DNA of 64,000 nt, taken from the NCBI RefSeq assembly GCF_022827545.1, contig NZ_CP094669.1, positions 8,501 to 72,500 of the forward strand. Direction: 5' to 3'. This document shows, one piece after another, positions 34,065 through 44,379 of this stretch. A program made the position numbers and the translations under genes. The stretch is from Hymenobacter tibetensis (GTDB taxonomy: Bacteria > Bacteroidota > Bacteroidia > Cytophagales > Hymenobacteraceae). Position 1 is the first letter of the stretch, and each line of letters begins with the position of its first letter. The notes beneath the pieces are model-generated. The model ran no database searches. It worked only from the letters and a program-made list of their open reading frames with translations, and was not told the DNA's origin.

Positions 34065-36578
34065 TTACAGCCGGAACTGGAAACTAAATTTCACACCGAA
34101 ATTCCTGGCAGCAGGCGAGTTGCGGTACGTGAGGCGGTGTAGAAAATCTACGCGAACCACCCGGAATATGTTTTCGACGCCGTACCCCACCTCGGCGTAG
34201 GGCAGCCGGCCCAGCGGTTGAAAACGAGGCAATGGCTCCCCACTTTCTGGGTCTAATTCCGGGATAATAGCATTGTTGGCTTGGTCTACGCTACCGTAGA
34301 GCACGTTGCCGGTTGCCACCAACCGCCAGTTTAGTTTTTTCAGGGCCGGTACCGAATTCAGCAGAAAACCTTCAAAATGGTGGTCGAAGCGTAGCCCAAT
34401 GTACCGGTCGCTTACGAATTCGAAGTAGCGCATCAGGTTGTAGGCACCACCATTGTAGAAGGGCGACTGGTTGCCAAGATGCGCTTTGAGCACCGGGTAC
34501 GGCACCGTGCTTGGGATGTAGCCAGCATCAAGCGTGTAGTCGGTGCGGCCGAGTTGGCCGAGGCGTACGCTTTGGGTTATCAGCAGGTTGAGTTTGTGGT
34601 ACTGGAAGTCGCCGCCCAAAAACTTGTTGAGCCCCAGGGTGTAACGGACCGTGAACACCGGCAGCTTTTTAAGGCCGATGGCCGAGCGGTAGTTCTGGGT
34701 CTGGCTCTGCACCAGCACCTCATCGGGGGCGTAGCGGGACTCCAGCACCACCTCCGAAACCCCGAAATTATCGTTGGTAGGGGCGCCCAGTTGGGGTTCG
34801 TTGGTGTAATAGGCGAACTGATAAAGGGGGCGAAACTGCTGCTGGCGGAGCGTAACCTTCTGGGTGAAGCCGCGGAACAAATCTGTTTGAAACGACACCG
34901 AGGTGAGGTCGCGCAGCAGGGGCCGGCCGTTGTTGATGTTGCCAACACTGGCAGCAGCTTCAAACAGAGGATTCTCCAGCGCATAGTCGTTGTCGAGCAG
35001 TGCCACTTGGTCGATGTCGTGGCGGTGCTCGAAGCCAATGGTGGTCCAGGTGCGCCGGTCGAGGATGTGGTTGGTTCGTAGGCCGTACTTGAAGCGCCCA
35101 TCACGCAGGCCATACGCCAAGTACACGCGGGCCATCCAGTTACGGCTGATATCAGGCGTGGTGCGAAAACCGATGCGGGGGCGTAAGCCTTCGATGTTGT
35201 TGTAGCCAAGCGTAGCCAGCACCGGCCCTACATCAATTTTGCCCACCCGGTAGTAGCCACTAACCACCACGGTTGCTACTTCCAAAAACGAGCGAACAGC
35301 TGGCAGCTGGCGTACGGTGTCGAGCACAGTGAGAGTGGTTTGCTCTTGCACCGACAGCGAATCCGGCCGATTCTTGGCGAAGAAATCGGGGTCGCCTTTG
35401 AAAGCATCCGCAGACGTTTCCATCGGCAAATCGTAGAATTCCAGCGGGTGGTACTTGCCCGCTTCAAAGTTGGAATTGACAGTAGTGAAGCGCGCCACCA
35501 CGCCCGTGCTCTTGCCCGTAGGCCGTACGCTCACCATCACGCGGGTGCGCAGCGGGAGCCACGGCCCGGCACTGGATGGCGTCAGTTCCTGCCACACCGT
35601 AATCTTGTCCACGAAGTTGAGGTTTGCATCGGGGCTAACCCGCAAATCGAGCCGACGCAGCGCGTAGGAATCCTTGGTAATCCAGATGGTGCCTGTGAAT
35701 GCCAAGTCCTGCGAGCGGCGGGGCGTCACGGCCAGTTGATAGCAGAAGTCTTTTCCGATGTATACCGAATCTTGCAGCTCGTACTCGTAGGTGAACTTCC
35801 AGCCGTCGGCAATGGGCGAAATAAAGTCTTTGCCCAATAGTTGCTGCCAGTTAGGATAAAAGTCCCAGTCCTGAAACGAGGACCCCATGATCTGGGACAC
35901 TACCGACCCCTCGCGCGGGGCCATGCCGTGCATCTGGTTGCGCTTGATTTCCTCGCGCCGCCGCAGGGGCCGCTGGTGGGCGTAGTAGCGCGACAACATC
36001 TCAGAGGCAAAAATGGGCACCACTGGCTTGCCATCGGCGCCGCGCTCCAACCCCAAGCTGTCGGCTACGGCTATCATGTCGCGTAGCACCTTGCGCCCAC
36101 TTACTTGCTTGGGCAAGTTGTTGATGCTGATTTCCGTGCGATTGTAGCTGTCGAACTCAAAGGCATCGAGGCGCTGCTTGTCGTTCTGAGGCTTGCGCTC
36201 TTGCACCCGGCGCATGATAGCATAGGCCGGATTTTCGGTGGGCCGCACCACCACTTCGCCCAATGACACCGCCCCGGCTCCCAGTGCAAAGTTGATGGTT
36301 TGGGGCCCAGCCTGGCGGCTTACTGCTTTCTTGACAGGAGCGAAGCCCATAGCTGATGCCACGACCGTATCGGTGGGGGCGGTACTCAACTGGTAGCGTC
36401 CGTCGGCGTCGGCGGTGGTACCGGCGGTGGTGCCGGGTACAAAAATGGAAGCAAACGGTACCGGCTTTTGCGTAGCGGCCTCCGTGACTTGACCACGAAG
36501 TAACAGCTGTGCTTCGCTGCGCCCAGCCCCGGCTAGAGCCACTAACAGAAGCAGTAAATACCTGAATCGAAATAGCAA
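34065..36578 (-). CDS. DUF5686 / carboxypeptidase-regulatory-like outer-membrane protein
   Basis: 837 residues if it begins at the TTG at 36578, which gives a signal peptide MLFRFRYLLLLLVALAGAG ending SEAQ. No in-frame ATG exists before the signal peptide, so a TTG start is required. Then comes a carboxypeptidase-D regulatory-like beta domain (LLRGQVTEAATQKPVPFASIFVPGTTAGTTADADGRYQL, as in SusC/TonB plug-associated proteins) and a long DUF5686 region ending in a barrel with a C-terminal aromatic-rich strand (FGVKFSFQFRL). These are Bacteroidota outer-membrane proteins of unknown function, perhaps in surface assembly. Confidence 0.88.
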   Translation of the reverse strand: MLFRFRYLLLLLVALAGAGRSEAQLLLRGQVTEAATQKPVPFASIFVPGTTAGTTADADGRYQLSTAPTDTVVASAMGFAPVKKAVSRQAGPQTINFALGAGAVSLGEVVVRPTENPAYAIMRRVQERKPQNDKQRLDAFEFDSYNRTEISINNLPKQVSGRKVLRDMIAVADSLGLERGADGKPVVPIFASEMLSRYYAHQRPLRRREEIKRNQMHGMAPREGSVVSQIMGSSFQDWDFYPNWQQLLGKDFISPIADGWKFTYEYELQDSVYIGKDFCYQLAVTPRRSQDLAFTGTIWITKDSYALRRLDLRVSPDANLNFVDKITVWQELTPSSAGPWLPLRTRVMVSVRPTGKSTGVVARFTTVNSNFEAGKYHPLEFYDLPMETSADAFKGDPDFFAKNRPDSLSVQEQTTLTVLDTVRQLPAVRSFLEVATVVVSGYYRVGKIDVGPVLATLGYNNIEGLRPRIGFRTTPDISRNWMARVYLAYGLRDGRFKYGLRTNHILDRRTWTTIGFEHRHDIDQVALLDNDYALENPLFEAAASVGNINNGRPLLRDLTSVSFQTDLFRGFTQKVTLRQQQFRPLYQFAYYTNEPQLGAPTNDNFGVSEVVLESRYAPDEVLVQSQTQNYRSAIGLKKLPVFTVRYTLGLNKFLGGDFQYHKLNLLITQSVRLGQLGRTDYTLDAGYIPSTVPYPVLKAHLGNQSPFYNGGAYNLMRYFEFVSDRYIGLRFDHHFEGFLLNSVPALKKLNWRLVATGNVLYGSVDQANNAIIPELDPESGEPLPRFQPLGRLPYAEVGYGVENIFRVVRVDFLHRLTYRNSPAARNFGVKFSFQFRL

Positions 36579-36803
36579 AGGATCAAGAAAAGATAAGGGC
36601 GTAGAAATCAATAAGAAGGATGCCGGAAGCTCGTAAGATACAGAATACGCATGGGTTATAGTGTGAGGTTCCGCGGGTAGCAATAATTTAAACGAAAAGG
36701 ACAGAAGCCTTAACCGAGCATTTATTTGGGAGCTTACGCAAAACAAAACCTACACGGCAGCGCAAGAATGGTGGTTTCACTGGGTGGGTGCTAGAGCGGT
36801 AGG

Positions 36804-38549
36804 CTACTGCACCACCACTTCCACTCGCCGGTTGCGAGGTCGTTGTTGCGGGTCGCGGTTGTCGGCCACGGGCCGGGTGCCGCCGTAGCCGTGGGCCACC
36901 AGCCGCGCGGAGTCGATGCCTTGCTGTATTAAGTATTGGCGCACTACGCGGGCTCGTTGCTCGGAAAGGCGCAGGTTGAGGGCGGCATCTCCTACGTTGT
37001 CGGTGTGGCCTGCTACTTCCAAGCGCATGGTGGGTTGCTGGCGTAACATGCCCGCCAAGGCATTCAGGGTGGGGCGTGAGGTAGGTAGCAGCACCGCAGT
37101 GCTTTGGGTGAAGTATAAGTTAGGCAATGTTACAGCAGCTCCGCGGCTCAGCGCCCTAAGGTCAGGCAGAGTATCCGTAGCAACGGGGCGCACCGCAAGG
37201 CGTGGCCGCTGAACCGGCGCCACGGCCCGCGCCACGGCTGGCCGCCGGGGCACTACTGGTGCAGGAGCAACTTTCGGCGAGCGGGGCTGGCGTGCTGCCG
37301 CTACTGGAGGCGTAGCAACAGGAACGGGTGGAGCTGACGGCGGAATATCGGGGTACAGATAGCGTTGGGGCACCACTACAGGGTCGCGGTTTGTGGCGCT
37401 GGGGCGGGTCCAGGCAAACACAGCCCGCGAAGCCCCTTCCACTTGGCGATACACCAAACTGACACGATACCACCGGCCGGCCGTCAGCCGCTGGGCAAAA
37501 TCGAGGGGTACCGGCGTTGCGTTGAAAATCTCTTTATTGAAATGCGTCATGCTCAACACATTGTCGCTGGCAAACGTGACGTCGTGGGCATCGTCGAATT
37601 CTGTATGGAAAACATACACGCCGGATTCTGGCGCCAGCAGGTAGCCCGTCCAGCGTACACTGAAGCCTTGGGCGGGTACCCCCGGCACGGGAGGCCGGTT
37701 TCGCCAAGACACTTCCACCACAGGCTCGATTCTGGTCACTACGCCGGCTCCTCTATCAGCGCCCGCGAAGTACGTGGCCCGCAGCCCCACGCCCGCCGTA
37801 GCAGCGGCTACCGTAGAGGCCGCAACGGCTTCCGCTACGTTGGTAGGCGGCTTGAGGCGCATCGGGGTTGGCTTGGGAGGCCGTGTGCCCGGTACTATAC
37901 CAATCACGCCGACTGATTTACTTGAAACGAGTGCTACGGACGACTTGGCGGCCACTAGCGGCTTGGCTGACGCTGGTAAGGAGGTGTAGAGGTAGCGGCG
38001 CGGAATAGCGTCCAACTCGTTTTGAGCTAGTGCTGGTGGCGAGGTAGTATTTTGGGGTGGTAGCTGCCACGCTAGCATTGCCCGGGTAGACCACCTCACT
38101 TGGTAATAGTCTACCCGCAGCGAATAGTAGCGGCCCGCCGTGAGTTTTCTCTGCACCGTGTACCGCGTCGCCTGCTGGTCGGTCCAGGAGTCCAGCACGT
38201 TGCGGCCGCCAAGCCACACGCGCATGCCATCATCGGTAGCCATGTGAAACGTGTAAACGCCCGTCACGGGGGCGTAGACATAGCCAGTCCAGCGCACTGA
38301 AAAAAACTCGCCCGGCACTCCCGGCCCCGGCGATACAAAACGGTTGCCATCCGGCCCGAGCGTCCAGTCAAAGTTGATGGCAGGATCGGTGCGGGTAAGC
38401 ACCAGCTTCTCGAAGTTCTTGCCTTCGTAATACTGCCCGCGCAGGCCATTGCCCAGGAGGGGCGGTGTCTGCTGAGCCCAGAGCGGGCCAACCAGTAGCA
38501 GCAAGCAGCTTAGTATACAGGCTTCTCGGAGAAAGGTGGGCAGTGGCAT
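36804..38549 (-). CDS. PA14-PA14-OmpA protein
   Basis: 581 residues from the ATG at 38549 (signal peptide MPLPTFLREACILSCLLLL... ending LWAQQ). Two PA14-type beta domains follow (about residues 30-175 and 240-400, each with SVRWTGYxxAPxxGVYxFH and a YxLRVDYY- or YRVSLVYRQ-type strand). Then a Pro/Arg/Val/Ala-rich linker and a C-terminal OmpA domain (residues 470-581: LEVAGHTDNVGDAALNLRLSEQRARVVRQYL...) that binds peptidoglycan. The PA14 pair should bind carbohydrate. It is anchored near the outer membrane or wall, with glycan-binding as the inferred role. Confidence 0.88.
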   Translation of the reverse strand: MPLPTFLREACILSCLLLLVGPLWAQQTPPLLGNGLRGQYYEGKNFEKLVLTRTDPAINFDWTLGPDGNRFVSPGPGVPGEFFSVRWTGYVYAPVTGVYTFHMATDDGMRVWLGGRNVLDSWTDQQATRYTVQRKLTAGRYYSLRVDYYQVRWSTRAMLAWQLPPQNTTSPPALAQNELDAIPRRYLYTSLPASAKPLVAAKSSVALVSSKSVGVIGIVPGTRPPKPTPMRLKPPTNVAEAVAASTVAAATAGVGLRATYFAGADRGAGVVTRIEPVVEVSWRNRPPVPGVPAQGFSVRWTGYLLAPESGVYVFHTEFDDAHDVTFASDNVLSMTHFNKEIFNATPVPLDFAQRLTAGRWYRVSLVYRQVEGASRAVFAWTRPSATNRDPVVVPQRYLYPDIPPSAPPVPVATPPVAAARQPRSPKVAPAPVVPRRPAVARAVAPVQRPRLAVRPVATDTLPDLRALSRGAAVTLPNLYFTQSTAVLLPTSRPTLNALAGMLRQQPTMRLEVAGHTDNVGDAALNLRLSEQRARVVRQYLIQQGIDSARLVAHGYGGTRPVADNRDPQQRPRNRRVEVVVQ

Positions 38550-38760
38550 AGCACTAGTCTGAATAGCTTGGTTAGGGCTAGGTTGGGACGACGCGAAGAC
38601 AAGGTGCCGAAAAAACGCTTGCCCAGAAATGATATTCAACGAGTTACGTGGCTGAAATCAACCAACGAGCAAGCTCAGTCTACAGCTAGCAGGGGAACCA
38701 GCCGTTTCCTTACTGTAAAACAGCAAATAAAGGCCGAATGCGCGGCCCGAAGGAGGTAAG

Positions 38761-38791
38761 TTGAAATTCCTACTTTCCTGCTGTATCTTCG
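38761..38791 (+). promoter_or_regulatory. Promoter of the metH riboswitch transcript
   Basis: TTG at 38761-38763, 20 nt, then TATCTTCG at 38784-38791, one mismatch to TAnnTTTG. Transcription would start a few nt upstream of the riboswitch at 38798. The stretch 38550-38760 before it shows no gene or repeat. Confidence 0.5.
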
Positions 38792-38797
38792 CGGTGT

Positions 38798-38911
38798 TAC
38801 TTATCCAGAAAGACCGAGGGATTGGGCCCTACGACGTCTTGGCAACCTGAGTAAAACAAGGTGCCAACTCCCATTTCGTCTTGTTTTTAATTCGACGGAA
38901 GAAGATAAGTA
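38798..38911 (+). promoter_or_regulatory. SAM-I (S-box) riboswitch aptamer upstream of metH
   Basis: Closing stem P1 is TACTTATC (38798-38805) with GATAAGTA (38904-38911). The conserved core is all there: GAGGGATTGGGCCC, then CTTGGCAACC, then AAGGTGCCAACTCC, which are the S-box J and P3 elements. SAM binding should lower expression of the downstream methionine genes. It lies directly upstream of metH and is the only riboswitch I find in the window. Confidence 0.93.
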
Positions 38912-38930
38912 CGGAACCTGCGCCCGCAGA

Positions 38931-38978
38931 TTTCTCTTTCTGGATGAGCTAGTTCAACACTGCATTCCGAAGGAGAAA
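38931..38978 (+). promoter_or_regulatory. Shine-Dalgarno-sequestering hairpin (expression platform)
   Basis: TTTCTCTTTC (38931-38940) can pair with GAAGGAGAAA (38969-38978) over 10 positions, with one wobble. The right arm contains AAGGAG, the ribosome-binding site 2 nt before the metH ATG at 38981. The stem would hide it, so control would be at translation. Confidence 0.65.
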
Positions 38979-38980
38979 CT

Positions 38981-41900
38981 ATGAAAACGCACTGTCCCGA
39001 CTCCCCCCTTTACGACATCCTGCAACAGCGCATTCTTGTGCTCGACGGAGCCATGGGCACCATGATTCAGCGGCATCCGCTGGAGGAGGTTGACTTTCGG
39101 GGCACTCGTTTCGCTGACCATCCCAAGCCACTGCGGGGCAACAACGACTTGCTCAGCCTGACCCGGCCCGATATCATTAAAGGCATCCACGCCGAGTATT
39201 TTGCGGCCGGGGCCGATATGGTGGAAACCAACACGTTCAGCGGCACCACCATTGCGCAGGCCGACTATGCGCTGGAGCATATTGTGTACGAGCTGAATTA
39301 CGAATCAGCGCGCTTAGCCAAAGAAGCCGCCGACGAGTTTACGGCGCAGAACCCAGCTAAGCCCCGCTTCGTGGCCGGCGCTATTGGGCCCACCAACCGT
39401 ACCGCTTCCCTTTCGCCGGACGTGAACCGCCCTGGCTTCCGCGCCGTGACCTTCGACGAGTTGGCTACCGCCTACCACGAGCAGGTGCGCGGCCTCATTG
39501 ACGGCGGCTCCGACGCGTTGCTCATCGAAACCATCTTCGACACGCTCAACGCCAAGGCGGCTCTCTACGCGGTGCAGAAGTTCTTCGATGAAGGCGGCCG
39601 CGTGGTGCCCGTCATGATTTCGGGCACCATCACTGATGCTTCCGGCCGCACGCTGTCGGGGCAGACGGTAGAGGCGTTCTGGAACTCTATCCGCCACTTG
39701 CCGCTGCTAAGCGTGGGCCTGAACTGCGCCCTCGGCGCCGACCAGCTCAAGGTGTACGTGAAGGAATTGAGCCGCATTGCCGACGTGCACATTTCGGCTT
39801 ACCCGAACGCCGGCCTCCCGAACGCCTTTGGTGGCTACGACGAGTCGGCGCAGGAGTTTGCGGGGGTGGTGGAAAGCTACCTCTCCGACCGGCTCGTGAC
39901 GGTGGTAGGCGGCTGCTGCGGCACTACGCCCCAGCACATTGCCGAGCTGGCAAAGCTGGCTGATAAGTACGAGCCGCGCCCCTTGCCGGAAGTGGTGCCC
40001 GCCACGCGCCTGAGCGGCTTGGAGCCGTTCGGCATCACCCAAGAAAGCCTGTTCGTGAACGTAGGCGAGCGGTGCAACGTGACGGGTAGCCGCGCGTTTG
40101 CCCGCCTTATCCGGACGGGGGCCTACGAGCAAGCCTTGCAAGTGGCCCGCGACCAAGTGGAAGGCGGCGCCCAAATCATCGACGTGAACATGGACGAGGG
40201 CATGCTGGACTCCGAGCAGGCCATGACCACGTTCCTGAACCTGATTGCCTCCGAGCCCGACATTTCGCGGGTGCCGGTGATGATAGATTCCTCGAAGTGG
40301 AGCGTGTTGGAAGCCGGCCTGAAGTGCGTGCAGGGCAAGAGCATTGTAAACTCTATTTCGCTGAAGGAAGGCGAGGAAGTGTTCAAGGAGCGCGCCCGCA
40401 CGGTCCGCCAGTACGGCGCGGCCATGGTGGTAATGGCGTTCGATGAAAACGGCCAGGCCGACTCGTATGAGAAGCGCATCGAAATCTGTAAGCGCAGCTA
40501 CGACATCCTAGTAAATGAGGTCGGCTTCCCGGCCGAGGACATCATCTTCGACCCCAACATTCTGACGGTGGGCACTGGTATGGAGGAACACCGCAACTAC
40601 GCGCTGGACTTCATCGAGGCCGTTCGTTGGATCAAGCAGAACCTGCCCGGCGCCCTCACCAGCGGCGGCGTCAGCAACATCAGCTTCTCGTACCGCGGCA
40701 ACGACGTCGTGCGCGAAGCCATGCACTCCGCCTTCCTCTACCACGCCATCCGGGCCGGCCTCGACATGGGCATTGTAAACCCGAGTCAGCTGGCCGTGTA
40801 CGATGAAGTGCCGAAGGATCTGCTGGAGTTGTGCGAGGATGTGCTGCTCAACCGCCGCCCCGATGCCACGGAGCGCCTCGTGGACTTTGCCGAAACGGTG
40901 AAGCAGAAAGACAAAGTGGAAGTGGTAGCCGATGCCTGGCGCAGCCTGCCTGTGCAGGAACGCCTACAGCACGCCCTAGTGCGCGGCATCACCGAGTTCA
41001 TCGACCAAGATACCGAAGAGGTACGCCAGCAAGTAGGCCGGCCACTCGAGGTAATTGAAGGGCCGCTGATGTCGGGTATGAACGTGGTAGGTGACCTGTT
41101 TGGCGCCGGCAAAATGTTCTTGCCACAGGTGGTGAAATCGGCGCGGGTGATGAAAAAAGCCGTGGCGTATCTGGAGCCCTACCTGCTAGCCGACAAGCAA
41201 GGCTCGGAGCGCCAAACGGCCGGTAAGATCCTGCTAGCCACCGTGAAAGGCGACGTGCACGACATCGGGAAGAACATTGTAGGCGTAGTACTGGCCTGCA
41301 ACAACTTCGATATTGTGGACTTGGGCGTGATGGTGCCGTTGGAGCGGATTCTGGATGAAGCCGTGAAGCAGGAAGTGGACGTTATCGGGCTCAGCGGCCT
41401 GATTACGCCTAGCCTCGACGAAATGGTGTACGTGGCGCAGGAAATGGAGCGACGCGGCTTGAAAACGCCGCTGCTCATTGGCGGCGCCACTACGTCGCGC
41501 TTGCACGCAGCCGTGAAGATTGCGCCAAGCTATTCCGGCCCCATTGTGCACGTCAACGACGCCTCGCGGAGTGTGGGTGTGGCAGCTGGCTTGCTGGGTT
41601 CAGGCCAAGACGAATATGCCCGCACCGTGCGCGAGGAATACCGCCAGCTGCGGGAAGACTACGCCGGCCGCCAGCGCGACAAAAACTACCTCACCATTGA
41701 AGCCGCGCGTGAGAATGGCTTCAAGGCGGATTGGGAAACCACCCCAATTGTCAAGCCGACGTTCTTAGGCACGAAAGCTCTGGAAGATTATGACTTAGCC
41801 GAGCTGGCGACCTATATCGACTGGACGCCGTTCTTCCAGACGTGGGAACTGAAAGGCCGCTACCCTCGCATCCTCACCGACGAGAACGTAGGCGAGGCCG

Positions 41901-42694
41901 CCACGCAGCTCTTCAACGATGCCCAAGCGATGCTCAAGCGCATTATCGACGAAAAGCAGCTCACGGCCCGCGCCGTTATCGGCTTCTGGCCCGCCAACAC
42001 CGTGGACTACGACACGGTGCAGGTGTTCAAAGACGACAGCCGCACCGAAGTAGCCACCGAGTTTTTCACGCTGCGCCAGCAAAGTGAAAAAGCCGCCGGT
42101 GTGCCCAACCTCGCTTTCTCCGACTTTGTGGCGCCAGTGGAAACGGGCCGTCAGGACTACATCGGGGGCTTTGCCGTAACGGCGGGCATCGGTATCGAAA
42201 AGCACCTGGAGAAATTTGAGGCCGAGCACGACGACTACTCCAGCATCATGATGAAAGCCCTGGCCGACCGGTTGGCCGAGGCTTTTGCTGAGCGCCTGCA
42301 CCAGCGGGTACGGGAAGAGTTCTGGGGCTACGACCCCGCCGAAAACCTGTCCAACGAAGACCTGATTCAAGAGAAGTATAAAGGAGTGCGGCCTGCGCCC
42401 GGCTACCCCGGCTGCCCCGACCATACCGAAAAAGTTACGCTCTTCAACCTGCTTGATGCTGAGAACCAGACGGGTATTCGCCTCACCGAAAACCTGGCTA
42501 TGTACCCGGCTTCCTCGGTGAGTGGCCTCTACTACGCGCATCCTGATTCCCGTTACTTCGGCCTGGGCCGGATAGGCGCCGACCAAGTGGCCGACATTGC
42601 GCAGCGCAAAAACATGCCGCTGCCGGAGCTGGAACGCTGGTTGATGCCCAACCTGAACTACGAGCCAACCGCGGTGCCCGTCACGGCGCTTTAG
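38981..42694 (+). CDS. metH: Methionine synthase, cobalamin-dependent
   Basis: 1237 residues, full length. Domains in order: homocysteine S-methyltransferase (ends GGCCGTTP, zinc Cys), pterin-binding ([13 protein letters not shown] onward), cap and cobalamin domain ([14 protein letters not shown] has the His that ligates cobalamin), and the AdoMet reactivation domain ([15 protein letters not shown]). It moves the methyl group from methyltetrahydrofolate to homocysteine via cobalamin. Preceded by an SAM-I riboswitch; an AAGGAG Shine-Dalgarno is 2-7 nt from the ATG, which is unusual in Bacteroidota and fits the riboswitch model. metF follows 99 nt later. Confidence 0.97.
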   Translation: MKTHCPDSPLYDILQQRILVLDGAMGTMIQRHPLEEVDFRGTRFADHPKPLRGNNDLLSLTRPDIIKGIHAEYFAAGADMVETNTFSGTTIAQADYALEHIVYELNYESARLAKEAADEFTAQNPAKPRFVAGAIGPTNRTASLSPDVNRPGFRAVTFDELATAYHEQVRGLIDGGSDALLIETIFDTLNAKAALYAVQKFFDEGGRVVPVMISGTITDASGRTLSGQTVEAFWNSIRHLPLLSVGLNCALGADQLKVYVKELSRIADVHISAYPNAGLPNAFGGYDESAQEFAGVVESYLSDRLVTVVGGCCGTTPQHIAELAKLADKYEPRPLPEVVPATRLSGLEPFGITQESLFVNVGERCNVTGSRAFARLIRTGAYEQALQVARDQVEGGAQIIDVNMDEGMLDSEQAMTTFLNLIASEPDISRVPVMIDSSKWSVLEAGLKCVQGKSIVNSISLKEGEEVFKERARTVRQYGAAMVVMAFDENGQADSYEKRIEICKRSYDILVNEVGFPAEDIIFDPNILTVGTGMEEHRNYALDFIEAVRWIKQNLPGALTSGGVSNISFSYRGNDVVREAMHSAFLYHAIRAGLDMGIVNPSQLAVYDEVPKDLLELCEDVLLNRRPDATERLVDFAETVKQKDKVEVVADAWRSLPVQERLQHALVRGITEFIDQDTEEVRQQVGRPLEVIEGPLMSGMNVVGDLFGAGKMFLPQVVKSARVMKKAVAYLEPYLLADKQGSERQTAGKILLATVKGDVHDIGKNIVGVVLACNNFDIVDLGVMVPLERILDEAVKQEVDVIGLSGLITPSLDEMVYVAQEMERRGLKTPLLIGGATTSRLHAAVKIAPSYSGPIVHVNDASRSVGVAAGLLGSGQDEYARTVREEYRQLREDYAGRQRDKNYLTIEAARENGFKADWETTPIVKPTFLGTKALEDYDLAELATYIDWTPFFQTWELKGRYPRILTDENVGEAATQLFNDAQAMLKRIIDEKQLTARAVIGFWPANTVDYDTVQVFKDDSRTEVATEFFTLRQQSEKAAGVPNLAFSDFVAPVETGRQDYIGGFAVTAGIGIEKHLEKFEAEHDDYSSIMMKALADRLAEAFAERLHQRVREEFWGYDPAENLSNEDLIQEKYKGVRPAPGYPGCPDHTEKVTLFNLLDAENQTGIRLTENLAMYPASSVSGLYYAHPDSRYFGLGRIGADQVADIAQRKNMPLPELERWLMPNLNYEPTAVPVTAL

Positions 42695-42793
42695 TACGTA
42701 GTTCTCGCCTCGCGAAACAATATGTGTCGTTCGCCAGGTTTCTATTGTATCTACTCTTGCTCAACGATTCGCCAAGCCGAGCTTGGTGCTACT

Positions 42794-43750
42794 ATGAAAG
42801 TAACTGACCATATAACCCGTGCCAACGGCAAGACCCTGTTTTCCTTCGAGGTGCTGCCGCCAAAAAAGGGTGAAAATATCCAGAACCTGTTCAGCAACAT
42901 CGAGCCGCTGATGGAGTTCAAGCCGCCGTTCATTGACGTTACGTACCACCGCGAGGAATACGTGTACCGGCAGCACCCGAACGGCTTCTTAGAGAAGAAA
43001 ACAGTACGCAAGCGGCCCGGTACGGTAGGAATCTGCGCGGCCATCAAAAACCGCTTCGACGTGGATACGGTGCCGCACCTCATCTGCGGCGGCTTCTCGA
43101 AAGAGGAAACCGAAAACGCGCTTATCGACCTGCACTTCTTGGGCATCGACTCGGTGCTGGCGCTGCGCGGCGACCCTATCAAGTCGGAGGGCACCTTCAA
43201 GCCGCACGAAGATGGCCATGCTTACGCCAGCGACCTGATAGGCCAAGTAGCGGACCTCAACAAAGGCGAGTACCTAGACGAGAAGCAGGACGACACCTGG
43301 GCGACCAACTTCTGCATCGGTACGGCCGGCTACCCCGAAAAGCACTTTGAAGCGCCCAACTACGGCGCCGATATTCGCTACCTGCGCCACAAAGTGGACC
43401 GGGGCGCCGAGTACATCGTAACGCAGATGTTTTTCGACAACGAACAGTTTTTCAAGTTCGAGAAAAGCTGCCGCGAAGCCGGTATCAACGTGCCCATCAT
43501 TCCGGGGTTGAAGCCCCTGACCACCAAGAGCCAGCTCACCATGCTGCCCCGGACGTTCTTTCTGAACCTACCCGAGCCGTTGGTGGAGGCCATCGGCCAG
43601 TGCCGCGACAACGAAGCGGCCCGCCAAGTTGGGATTGAGTGGTGCATCAACCAGAGTAAGGAATTGATGGCCCACGGTGTGCCGAGCCTGCACTACTACA
43701 GCATGGGCAAATCGGAGAGCATCCGGCGCGTGGCCAAGGAGCTGTTCTAG
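42794..43750 (+). CDS. metF: Methylenetetrahydrofolate reductase
   Basis: 318 residues from the ATG at 42794; the frame extends to 42722 without coding character. Motifs: FSFEVLPPKKGENIQNLFSNI, FIDVTYHREEY, the NADH/FAD TIM-barrel LALRGDPI, QMFFDNEQFFKF and PIIPGLKPL. It reduces 5,10-methylene-THF to 5-methyl-THF, the methyl donor for metH. It is 99 nt downstream of metH and should be under the same SAM riboswitch, since no other promoter is obvious. Confidence 0.96.
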   Translation: MKVTDHITRANGKTLFSFEVLPPKKGENIQNLFSNIEPLMEFKPPFIDVTYHREEYVYRQHPNGFLEKKTVRKRPGTVGICAAIKNRFDVDTVPHLICGGFSKEETENALIDLHFLGIDSVLALRGDPIKSEGTFKPHEDGHAYASDLIGQVADLNKGEYLDEKQDDTWATNFCIGTAGYPEKHFEAPNYGADIRYLRHKVDRGAEYIVTQMFFDNEQFFKFEKSCREAGINVPIIPGLKPLTTKSQLTMLPRTFFLNLPEPLVEAIGQCRDNEAARQVGIEWCINQSKELMAHGVPSLHYYSMGKSESIRRVAKELF

Positions 43751-43772
43751 CCCGGTCCAATAAATCAAGTAC

Positions 43773-43878
43773 AAGCGCCAGGTGGCGCAGCGCAAAGTTC
43801 CTCGGAGCAGTAGGTATTCGAAACGAATGGCTGCACTCTCGTACAAAGAGGAAGTTTGTGCTGCGCCACCTGGCGCTT
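43773..43878. repeat. Long imperfect inverted repeat after metF
   Basis: 43773-43803 and 43848-43878 match as reverse complements at 29 of 31 positions (core AAGCGCCAGGTGGCGCAGC). The loop is 44 nt. There is no T-tract. It separates metF from the TPR gene at 43903. Confidence 0.8.
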
Positions 43879-43902
43879 TCGTCTTTCCTATAGCTGTTTA
43901 TT

Positions 43903-44379
43903 ATGTCCACTCTCGATGAGCTGTTTGCGCATCTGCGGGAAGCCAATACTCCCACTGAAATAGAAATGTTGCAAAGTGGTATCTGGCAGATCTGGCTCAC
44001 CACCGGGCAGCACGTCCTGGATAAGCATCTTGAAGCCGGTATGCGGGCGCTGGCCGCCGGCAACTACACGCAGGCCATCCATGATTTCACGGATTTAATT
44101 GAGTTGGCGCCAAGCTACGCGGAAGGGTGGAACAAGCGAGCCACTGCGTATTACCTACGCGGCGAATACCGAGCTTCTCTGGACGACATCCGCGAGACGC
44201 TACGCCGCGAACCACGGCACTTCGGCGCCTTATCGGGGTGGGCCACCATGCTCCGCACCCTGGCCGATGACCGAGGCACCCTGCGGGTATTAACGCGCCT
44301 AGAGCAATTATGCCCGCACTGGCCGGGGCTGCAAAGCCAGCTACGAGACCTGCGCGACCAGCTAGGCAGCTCCGGCTAG
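43903..44379 (+). CDS. Small TPR protein
   Basis: 158 residues. Two to three TPRs are visible: MRALAAGNYTQAIHDFTDLIELAPSYAEGWNKRATAYYLRGEYRASLDDIRETLRREPRHFGALSG. No signal peptide, so it should be cytoplasmic. The N-terminal 40 residues (LFAHLREANTPTEIEMLQSGIWQIW) are not repeat-like; they resemble the start of tetratricopeptide proteins that follow peptide-release or chaperone genes. Partner unknown. Confidence 0.8.
   Translation: MSTLDELFAHLREANTPTEIEMLQSGIWQIWLTTGQHVLDKHLEAGMRALAAGNYTQAIHDFTDLIELAPSYAEGWNKRATAYYLRGEYRASLDDIRETLRREPRHFGALSGWATMLRTLADDRGTLRVLTRLEQLCPHWPGLQSQLRDLRDQLGSSG

Noticed and set aside
41795..42586. Minus-strand frame of 263 codons
   Set aside because: Antisense to metH; low-complexity composition typical of a shadow in GC-rich DNA.
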